Of a DNA stretch of 64,000 bases, positions 52,797-61,100 are shown one piece after another. The DNA lies in contig DASYXT010000098.1 in NCBI GenBank assembly GCA_035934555.1, positions 1-64,000 on the forward strand, in the 5' to 3' direction. Numbering within the stretch: the stretch's first letter is position 1; every line of letters starts with the position of its first letter. The stretch comes from DASYXT01 sp035934555. Its GTDB lineage: Bacteria; Verrucomicrobiota; Verrucomicrobiia; Limisphaerales; UBA8199. The notes beneath the pieces are model-generated. The model was not told where the DNA came from, did no database searches, and was given only the letters and a program-made list of their open reading frames with translations. The position numbers and the translations under genes were made by a program.

Positions 52797-54770
52797 ATGA
52801 CAAATCCAAAGACCGTATCGGAACAGCATCGGCCATCGTGGCAGGTCTCTTTGCTGATTTTTGTGGGGGCGTTCGGCGGGATGGCGCTACTGAAACTGCA
52901 ACTGTTCCCTGAGCGCTACGTCGCTTTAGGGTACCCCCTGCCCTTGTTGCTTTGCCTGTGGCATCGGGACCGCCGCCTGCTCTGGTCGATGGTGGTCGCC
53001 TTTGCTCTCATGAGCGCGTTCAAGAACTTCTTCGAGCTGCCCGGCGGGGTTAAGGAGGAACCGTTCGAACTGTTTCAATGCCTGATGCAAGTGGTGGGTC
53101 TGGTGGTGGTCGGCGGAACGGTGCACGCGATTCTTAATCTCACCGACAGTTTGAGAAAGCGAAACCGAGAACTCCGAGCCGCAATTCAGGAATTGGTTGC
53201 CAAGGAGGAACGCATAACCCAACAGAACGCGGAGTTGCAGGCACAGGCGGAGGAGTTGGTGCAGCAAAATGAAGAACTTCAGCAGCAAGGTGAGGAGTTG
53301 GGACGGCAAAATGAGGAACTGCACCAGCAAGCCGATGAACTCGACCGTCAGGCTGAGGAACTGCAAGGGCAGGCGCAGCAGTTGCAAACAGCCATCCACG
53401 AGCTGAACAAGCGCGAGGGTATGCTGCAAACCGTATTGCAGTGCCTCAGCGGCACGCAGAGCGAACGCCAAATGATGGACCAGGTCTGCCGAGCGTTAGC
53501 GGATATTATCGGCGCGCCCGCGGCCGTCGCAACCGTGCTCGAACGTTCCGACGGCGAGTTGATTATGCGGACTCAATTTGGCCGTAGCCGTCTGCGGGAC
53601 GAGAAACAGCCGTATGCCGGTTCGTTTGCAGAGATCGTGATGGCGCATGACCGTACGGCATTTGTGGATGACCTGGCCGCGCGCCCTGATTTAAGGGTGC
53701 CACAGCCCGACGTCGGATCGTTTCGTTCTGTGTTGGCGACGCCGCTGCGGCGATATGGCAAACCAATCGGCGTCGTCAAAGTGTATTCCGTCGAGCCGCA
53801 ACGGTGGACTGCCGAGCAATTCCGCCTCATCGAATGGGTGGCGGCGCAATGCTCGTTGGCGTTAGGCAGCATGCGCTTGCAGGACGAACTCCACAATGCC
53901 AACGCACACCTCGAACAACAGGTCCAGGAGCGCACCTCAAGTTTGCAGGAAATGATTAATGAACTGGAGCACTTTTCCTACACGATCACCCACGACATGC
54001 GCGCTCCCTTGCGTTCGATGCGCGCCTTTGCCGGCACGCTGCGCGAACTGCTCGATAGCACACTCCCGGGCGAAGTGCTCGAGTGCCTCGAGCGGATCGA
54101 CCGCTCGGCCCAGCGGATGGACCGCTTAATCACCGACGCCCTCAGCTACAGCCGGTCAGTGCGCAGCGAACTGACTCTAAGCCAGGTTGATGCCGCGGCG
54201 GTGCTGCGGAGCATTATTGATTCCTATCCGCAGTTTCAGCCGCCGCATGCGCGCATTCAGATCGAAGGCGAAATCCCAATGGTGTTGGCCAACGAGGCCG
54301 GCGTTACCCAGTGTTTTTCCAACTTCCTCGATAACGCCGTCAAATTCGTTAAGCCCGGCGCGGTTCCCGAAATTCGTATTTGGACCGAAAGCGGACAAAA
54401 TGTATTGCGGCTATGGTTCGAGGACAACGGGATTGGCATTCCCGAAACGTTTCAACCGCGTTTGTTCCAAATGTTCCAGCGAGCGAGCAAGAGTTACGAT
54501 GGCACAGGGGTGGGTCTGGCGCTCGTCAGGAAAGTCGCCGAAAAAATGGGCGGCCGGGTCGGCGTACGCTCAATGCCTGGACACGGCAGCCATTTCTGGG
54601 TCGAGTTGCAGCTCGCATCAGCCGCGCGGGCGAGGAACGGCCAGCGCCCAGATGCTAAGTCCCCTGCGGACCGGCGCCTGGGTCTCGGTGGAAGGACGTC
54701 GGCGCAGCACTTGACACTGCTTGGCTGCGAACAGATGAATCACGGGATGCCGTTGCAAGGAGGGATATGA
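52797..54770 (+). CDS. Membrane sensor histidine kinase with a heptad-repeat coiled coil and GAF domain
   Basis: About three membrane helices in the first 110 residues (SLLIFVGAFGGMALLKL; LLLCLWHRDRRLLWSMVVAFALM; LFQCLMQVVGLVVVGGTVHAIL), then a regular coiled coil (~142-212) of ten heptads with Q-x-x-E-L, a GAF domain (~225-365), HisKA with phospho-His in TITHDMRAPLRS (~399), and an HATPase domain with NFLDNAVKF, FEDNGIGIP and GTGVGLALVRK. All kinase motifs are intact. It is similar to bacteriophytochrome-type kinases that pair with the downstream Rcp1-like regulator. The start ATG 52797 lies two bases after the cheR-like stop. Confidence 0.9.
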   Translation: MTNPKTVSEQHRPSWQVSLLIFVGAFGGMALLKLQLFPERYVALGYPLPLLLCLWHRDRRLLWSMVVAFALMSAFKNFFELPGGVKEEPFELFQCLMQVVGLVVVGGTVHAILNLTDSLRKRNRELRAAIQELVAKEERITQQNAELQAQAEELVQQNEELQQQGEELGRQNEELHQQADELDRQAEELQGQAQQLQTAIHELNKREGMLQTVLQCLSGTQSERQMMDQVCRALADIIGAPAAVATVLERSDGELIMRTQFGRSRLRDEKQPYAGSFAEIVMAHDRTAFVDDLAARPDLRVPQPDVGSFRSVLATPLRRYGKPIGVVKVYSVEPQRWTAEQFRLIEWVAAQCSLALGSMRLQDELHNANAHLEQQVQERTSSLQEMINELEHFSYTITHDMRAPLRSMRAFAGTLRELLDSTLPGEVLECLERIDRSAQRMDRLITDALSYSRSVRSELTLSQVDAAAVLRSIIDSYPQFQPPHARIQIEGEIPMVLANEAGVTQCFSNFLDNAVKFVKPGAVPEIRIWTESGQNVLRLWFEDNGIGIPETFQPRLFQMFQRASKSYDGTGVGLALVRKVAEKMGGRVGVRSMPGHGSHFWVELQLASAARARNGQRPDAKSPADRRLGLGGRTSAQHLTLLGCEQMNHGMPLQGGI

Positions 54771-55264
54771 ACACTGGAACCGTCTTATACGTGGAAGATG
54801 AGGAAGATGATGTCTTCTTCATGCGCCGAGCGTTTGGCCGCGCCGGCTTGCCCCAGACTCTCAAAGCCGTGGGCGATGGCCAGGCGGCGATTGATTACCT
54901 CGCCGGCCAGGGGCGCTTTGGCAACCGCCTCGAATTCCCTCTGCCCGAATTGGTGCTGCTCGACCTGAACCTGCCGATGGTTTCCGGCTTCCAGGTTCTG
55001 AAATGGATTCGAAGCCAACCCGCGCTTCGTCACTTGCCAGTGCTCATTTTCTCATCCTCGGCCCGCATCGAGGACCTCTTGTTGGCGAAAGAACTTGGCG
55101 CCGACGACTACATCGAGAAACCGGGCTCCAGCCTGGAATTCCATCACATAGCGGAGTTGGTCCAAAGCAGGTGGTTGACTGCCCGGCCCGCTGCTCAGCT
55201 CGCCTCCAACGCTGCGCCCAGCGCTTCTGCGGCGGCTTCTGCCAGAATTCATAGTTCGCCGTAG
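54767..55264 (+). CDS. Single-domain response regulator (Rcp1-like)
   Basis: A receiver domain only: VLYVEDEEDDVFFMRRAF, phosphoacceptor Asp in LVLLDLNLPMVSG (~66), the Ser/Thr position in LIFSSSARIED and the conserved Lys in YIEKPGS. The long loop RFGNRLEFPLPELVLL is typical of the Rcp1 group that serves phytochrome-like kinases. About 30 Ala/Ser-rich residues follow. ATG 54767 overlaps the kinase stop by ATGA, so it is the cognate partner. No output domain; signalling is by protein contact. Confidence 0.9.
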   Translation: MNTGTVLYVEDEEDDVFFMRRAFGRAGLPQTLKAVGDGQAAIDYLAGQGRFGNRLEFPLPELVLLDLNLPMVSGFQVLKWIRSQPALRHLPVLIFSSSARIEDLLLAKELGADDYIEKPGSSLEFHHIAELVQSRWLTARPAAQLASNAAPSASAAASARIHSSP

Positions 55265-55369
55265 CGCAATGGAATGATGCGCAGATCCGCTGAGTGTAGC
55301 TTCCACTGCACGCGGCTTCGACGAGATGGTGCCTGGACTGGCCGGAACCGAGGCGGCCCCCCCCGATGC

Positions 55370-55386
55370 CCCACGCCTGACGTGGG
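55370..55386. terminator. Hairpin between converging genes
   Basis: CCCACG-cctga-CGTGGG is a perfect six-base stem with a five-base loop, between the response regulator stop (55264) and the end of the converging TPR gene (55448). There is no T-tract, so this is a weak call. The remainder of this 183-bp gap shows only a C8 run just upstream. Confidence 0.35.
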
Positions 55387-55447
55387 AGCCTAACTCGACT
55401 CTCTAATCCGCAAAAGTGACAGGTCCCTACCAGGACATTCAGTAAGA

Positions 55448-57895
55448 TTAATGGTTTATGCCGCCTTGGCGCGCCAACCGCGCGGCTTGAGCCAGCATGT
55501 GCTGCGCCCCTTCGTCTCCTGGACGCAATCGCAGCGTTTCCTGGAACTCGGCCGCCGCTTCCGAATACCGCCGGCTCCTGGCTAAAGCCACGCCATAGTT
55601 CAAATGAGCGTCAGGCAGCTCGGGTTTGAGGCGTACAGCCTGGGCAAATTCATCGAGCGCTTCCGCCTCCCGCCGGAGCCGGGCCAAGGCCTGGGCGTAC
55701 TCATAATGAATTTCCCCCATGTCGGGGCGTTGCTGCAGTGCGACCTGCAAATTGGTGATGGCGCCGGCGGGATCATCTTGCGCCGCCAACACCCGGCCGA
55801 AGTTATAGCGGACGACGGGGTCTTCCGGTTCGAGCGCGACGGCTTGCTGGTATAACTGCAAAGCCTCATTGGTTTGCCCGTGCGCAGCCAGGAGGTTTGC
55901 CAGGTTGATTCGCGCCCCGACACTGTTGGTTTGCCAGCGAAGCGCTTCGAGGTATTCGGCTTTGGCCCCGGCAAAATCTCCCGCATGCGCCAGCAGCAAA
56001 CCGAGATTCACCCGGGCCGCGGTGTCTCCGGGCCGCAGATGCAATGCCCGGTGGAACTGACGCTGCGCGCTTTGGTTGTGGCCAAGACTTGCCTCAAGAA
56101 TACCGAACTCGGTGCGAGCTTCGACCGAATCCGGCTGTTGTTTCAATGCTTCCTGGAGAAAACCTGTGGCACGCTGGGTGTCTCCGGCGAGCTCGGCCAG
56201 ACGGCCCAAATTGGCCCACCCTTCCGGCGAGTGGGGTAACAACCGGGAGACCTCAGCCCACTGCGCGACGGCCTGGGAATTCTTGCCGGCCTCTTGCAGG
56301 AGCCGGGCAAAATTGGCGCGCAACAGCCAATCCTCAGGACCGAGAGCAATAGCCGCCTGGTAGTTTGAAATGTAGTTGGCCGGCGGGGCGGACAAGGCGG
56401 CCAAGGCGACCCTCCAGTGCTCGTCGCGCGCGCGATAGTTGCTCTGACTGTTGAACGGTGGCTGCTGCAATCGCGCACGCATCTCCTCGCCCACCCGCCG
56501 TGCGTCAAACCCGGTGTAGGCAAGCCGCCGCCCGACCTCGGCCTCGGTGAGCCAGGGTAAAGTGTTTGTTTGTGCCCCGGGCCAATCCTTTTCGAGCGCC
56601 ATTCCAAAAAGCAACGCCAGGCGGTAGTTGCCGGTGAAATTGAAATGCACGTGATCGTAAAATAAATCGTCTTTGCCCTCGCGGGCGAATGCCTCTGCCG
56701 CATCAACCAATCGCGTTGCTTTTGCCTGCGCGGTTTGGCGGATGAGTTGGTTCATGCGCGTGTCGGCGCGAAACCGGAGCGCATCCAAATCGCGCGCCCG
56801 CCGGAAGTCCGTGTCCGCCGGCGCAGATTGGCCGAGTTGGCTTTCGCAGGTGGCGCGCTCGAAGGCCAGTTGCGCGAAGCCGTCATCAATTTCGGCGGCC
56901 TTGCCAAAGTCGGACAATGCCTGGGTAAGATTTCCCGCTGTGCGCGCCTGCCTCCCGGCCGAAAGCAACTTCCCGAACTCGATCAACTGCCCGGAGCTCA
57001 ACCCCGGTCGATGCAGCGAGGCGAAGGGCGGACAATCCCGCAGGTTGACAGGTACCGTGGCCAGCAACACGGTTGCGCCTGACCGACGCCCGAGTGCGGC
57101 GACCTCGCCCAGGTTGGCGCCAAAGCTCGAATACACTCGCCGCAGGCGCGGACTGTCCTGCGCCAGTGGCCATTTGAGGAAAAATTCCAGGCCTTCCCAA
57201 TTGGCCGGCTCATTCTGACTGCGGCCAATTGAGGCGAGGAGTTGGCCCACGCGCGTGGTCTTAAGCGCCAACATAAGTTGGACGGTGGCCAGATTGGGTG
57301 CCTGGCGGCCAAAAATCGTGCCGGCGCCAAAGGGTCCGATCACTTCATTATTGCCGGCGAGCACGAGCCAAAAATCTCCCTCATGCGGCGCGCAATCGCG
57401 GGCAATCTGCCGCATCACATGCGAGTTGATGGCGGTCATGGCGGCATTGATCACCTCGATTTTTTGTTCGGGGTGCCGAGCCTCAAGCAGGCGTTCCAAC
57501 TGGCGCGCGAAACCGTAAGCGGGTTCCGGATCGCCCATGGCCGCCGATTCGCCAAAGACAAAAATCCGCACAGTCCCTGGCGGCTTGCGCGCCGACAAGT
57601 ACAATGGCCGCGGAGCGCGGGCGACCGCGGGAGGAAAGAACCGCCAGCCGTACTTCGGATTATCGCTGAGTGTGGCCCGGCCGTGGTCATTTGTGGTGAG
57701 GAAAAATGAGGTCGGAAACCCATACCCGGCCAGGCGCAGACCAAACTCCAGGAGTGCCAGCAAAAGCAAGGGGCTGATGAGGGCGACCAGGCGAAACCAG
57801 CGGCGGTGCGAACCTGGAACGGGGCTGGCCTCCGGGGCTCGCTCGTTCCTGGCGTGCGAATTTTGCTTACTCCGTTTGCGTTTCGCGGCAGCCAT
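55448..57895 (-). CDS. Membrane-anchored SGNH-hydrolase-like protein with TPR repeats
   Basis: A basic start and one membrane helix (FRLVALISPLLLLALLEFGLRLAGYG), then an SGNH-like domain: IFVFGESAAMGDPEPAYGF (block I, GES in place of GDS), VLAGNNEVIGPFGAG (block III, GNNE), and FYDHVHFNFTGNYRLA (block V, D-x-x-H) near residue 435. TPR repeats cover ~500-815 (AVALEPEDPVVRYNFGRVLAAQDD; AVRLKPELPDAHLNYGVALARS). All three catalytic-type positions are kept, so an esterase or acetyl-transfer activity is plausible. ATG 57895 is used. A close paralogue starts at 63270. Confidence 0.82.
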   Translation of the reverse strand: MAAAKRKRSKQNSHARNERAPEASPVPGSHRRWFRLVALISPLLLLALLEFGLRLAGYGFPTSFFLTTNDHGRATLSDNPKYGWRFFPPAVARAPRPLYLSARKPPGTVRIFVFGESAAMGDPEPAYGFARQLERLLEARHPEQKIEVINAAMTAINSHVMRQIARDCAPHEGDFWLVLAGNNEVIGPFGAGTIFGRQAPNLATVQLMLALKTTRVGQLLASIGRSQNEPANWEGLEFFLKWPLAQDSPRLRRVYSSFGANLGEVAALGRRSGATVLLATVPVNLRDCPPFASLHRPGLSSGQLIEFGKLLSAGRQARTAGNLTQALSDFGKAAEIDDGFAQLAFERATCESQLGQSAPADTDFRRARDLDALRFRADTRMNQLIRQTAQAKATRLVDAAEAFAREGKDDLFYDHVHFNFTGNYRLALLFGMALEKDWPGAQTNTLPWLTEAEVGRRLAYTGFDARRVGEEMRARLQQPPFNSQSNYRARDEHWRVALAALSAPPANYISNYQAAIALGPEDWLLRANFARLLQEAGKNSQAVAQWAEVSRLLPHSPEGWANLGRLAELAGDTQRATGFLQEALKQQPDSVEARTEFGILEASLGHNQSAQRQFHRALHLRPGDTAARVNLGLLLAHAGDFAGAKAEYLEALRWQTNSVGARINLANLLAAHGQTNEALQLYQQAVALEPEDPVVRYNFGRVLAAQDDPAGAITNLQVALQQRPDMGEIHYEYAQALARLRREAEALDEFAQAVRLKPELPDAHLNYGVALARSRRYSEAAAEFQETLRLRPGDEGAQHMLAQAARLARQGGINH

Positions 57896-58191
57896 TTCGA
57901 GCGATTGTGATAGGCGACACAAGGAGTCTCAGATTCATGGGCCGTGGGCAAGCCTATCCGGCACCAGCCTATGCGCTACAATGCGCTACCCTAACGCAAA
58001 AAATCTTTATTTTGTTCTTGCATCATTTTAAACCTTACCCTATGCTCCGCTCCTCTAATCTTAATCAGGTCACGCAACTTGGCGTGGCGGCGCTCATGCG
58101 AACATCGCCTTGATTCGAGTGCGTAATGGGATCTGAAAAGGTTATGCGAACGAACCATCCATCGCTCGAAGACTCCCACAACCCAAGAGTT

Positions 58192-61100
58192 ATGAAGACC
58201 TCCCTGTACAAAGCAGTCGCCGGTAGTTTATTGCTACTTGCTGCAGCCAGCACATCACTCCACGCACAAACCTTTACGGGTCAGGATGTTGGCACACCAA
58301 CTCATCATGGCGGATTTACCAACAACGTCGATGGCACCATTTCCGTCAATGGCGGCGGAGACGATATTTGGAACAACGGGGACAACTTCTATTATTACTA
58401 TACCTCGGCGTCGGGATTGATTTGGGACGCTCGTATGCGGGTAGTCTCCTTCACTGGACCCGACTATTGGAGCAAGATTGAGCTGATGGTGCGCCGGCCG
58501 AGCAGTATAGGGACCGCACCCGCGGGCGCTGACCCGGAGATGTGCGTGGGCGGGACACAGACCAGCCAACAGAACGAAATCCGGCCAACATGGCGTGGTA
58601 CCCGCGCCGGGGCCAGCAGCGATAACGGCGGCGACGGCATTGCTCCAGGCTACCCGAATCGCTGGCTCCGCGTTACGCGGGTGAATAACACCTTCAATTT
58701 TTATACCGGCAGTAATGGAACAAATTGGACCCTGCTTCGCACCCATGATACCTCGACGACGGCTGATGGTTTCGATGGCACTCCCTGGGAAAACCCGATC
58801 CTGGTGGGCGCGGGCGTGACCGCCCACAATGACGGGGACGTCAATGGCGCGACTGCTGTCATTTCGAACCTGGCGTTCGTTCCGTTTAATGCTGCAACGG
58901 CTATGGGTGTGGTGACGCAAATCCAGAGCTCGGTCACCGTCTATCAATATACCGAGGCATCGTTCCGGTTTGCGGCGACCAATAACGCCAGTCCCATCGA
59001 TCTCGTGCCGGTGCAGTATGCCTGGTATAAAAACAACCAGCTCGTCAGCACCAACCCGATGGGCCCCGATTACACTTTCCTGACCACCCCCGCCGACAAT
59101 GGCGTGACGGTTTACGCCGTGGCCAGCGTTAACCCGCCCGCTCCCTATAGCAGCGTTTCCATCACAAGCGCAGTGGCCACCGTCACCACAATCCCCCAGA
59201 GCGTCATTTATACCAATGGCCTGAAGCAGGAGTTCTTCGCCGGCGCGCTTCGCCAGGACGTAGACGATGGAAGCATGCTCCACGGCACAGCCAGCAAGGT
59301 CTCTGCCGCGGACATCGGCAGCTACGGCAACAACTACACCATTCGGCTCAGCGGCTTTTTCATTCCCCCCACCACTACGGCCTATGTCTTCTTTATCTGT
59401 GGGGACGATGACTCGGACCTGTTTCTGAGCTCCAGTAGCGATCCGAGCCAAAAGCAGCTCGTGGCGCAGGAAAACAACTGGAGCAACCCGTACAGCTGGT
59501 TAAGCGCGGGCTCCACGGGCCCTTACGACGCGACGCAAAAGCGTTCTGACATGTGGTCACCCGATCCCACGACCCTCGGCCCCGTCAACCCCAATGGTTT
59601 TTACCTCACGGCAGGCAACCTTTATTACATTGAGGCTGTCGAGCACCAGGGCGGCGGCGGCGCCGATCTCGCGGTTACTTACCAAACGACCAATGAAATG
59701 GCCGACCCCAGTTGGAGCCTTGTGTTCACTAACGGCGTGCTGCCCCGCCTGGCCGACACCAACAATAATATTGCCCTTATCACCTCGCCCTTCACGAATT
59801 TCACCTGGGCGGTGCAACCGACCAATCTCACCGTATTTGAAGGCGCCAATGCTAACTTCTTCTCCAAAGTCAGCACCGACAGTGAGTTGGCTCCCACCTA
59901 TCAATGGTACCTCAATAATGCGCCATACCCGGGAGCCACTGGCCCGGAACTGACGCTGCCTTCCGTCACCCTCGCACTCAACGTAGCCCAGGTGTATGTG
60001 GTGGCCAACTCAGCCGAAGGCGGGCTTTCCATTACCAGCTCGGTCGTGACGCTGGCGGTACAACAAGCGGTTTGGGAACCTGGCTTCGCCAAAGATGAAC
60101 GCTGGGACGGCTCAAACCGGTCGCTGATCGAAAGCGGCAATGCCGGAGATCCCGGTTACACCATGGCGGTTCCCGCCTGGGAAGTCGCCATTGACGGCGC
60201 CGGTTATGGCAACAATTTCGGCCGCCGCGTCAGCGGTTTCTTCGTCCCCCCAACGACCGGGCGTTATGTGTTCTTTGCCAACTCGGACGATGATTCCGAC
60301 CTCTACTTGAGCACCGACAATTCGCCCGCCCATAAGCGTTTGATCGCGCAGGAAATTCCCTGGTCCAATGCATTCCAGTGGCTCGGCGATACCGGCGGCG
60401 CCGGCGTCGCTGCCCAGGTCGCCCAGAAACGTTCCGACACGTTCGTCGATCCCGTCAGCGGCACGCAGCCCTACGCCAGCGGCATCCAGTTGAGCGCCGG
60501 CCAGCGTTATTACATGGAACAAGATTATTCCCAGGGCGGCGGCGGCGCAAACCTCGAAGCCACCTTCAAGCTCACAACCGATAATGACCCAGGCAATGGC
60601 GCGGCGTCGAGGTTGGTTGGCAATACCATCGGCATTAACGCCGTGCGCTGCTCCTATGTCGCATTCACCACACAACCCGCCAATGTCACCGTTCCCCCTT
60701 CGGGTTATGCTGTCTTCAACGCCGTAGGAATCACCGACTCCCAACTGGCCGTCGGTCAGGTAACCGGCGGCGAAGCAAGTTATACCAACAACTTCGTCTT
60801 GTACCAGTGGTACAAGAATGGCACCGCTATCCCCGGCGCCAACTCCAGTACGCTCGTCATTGCCCCAGTGCAGGCGGCCGATAACGGGGCGCTGATCAGT
60901 TGCCAGATCCGCGCCTTGGGTTACGCCGATAATACGCTGACTCCTATCTGGAGCAACAGTGTCACCGCTACCCTTACCCTGTCCCCCCAGGCCGTCTTCG
61001 AGCCCGGCTGGGCGTTTGTCGAATGGTGGCCCACCAACAGCCCCAGCCGCGTGGGCGTCGAGACCTATTCAGTCGGCGTGCCTTCCTACGTCTATGCTAC

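Noticed and set aside
53220..53430. 21-base repeats as a non-coding tandem repeat
   Set aside because: They keep the kinase frame exactly and encode a coiled coil, so they are protein structure first.
58255..59451. 398-codon reverse ORF inside the PA14 gene (and a similar one at 61870-63096)
   Set aside because: Both are mirror images of the repetitive PA14/Ig coding sequence; composition is unlike real neighbours.
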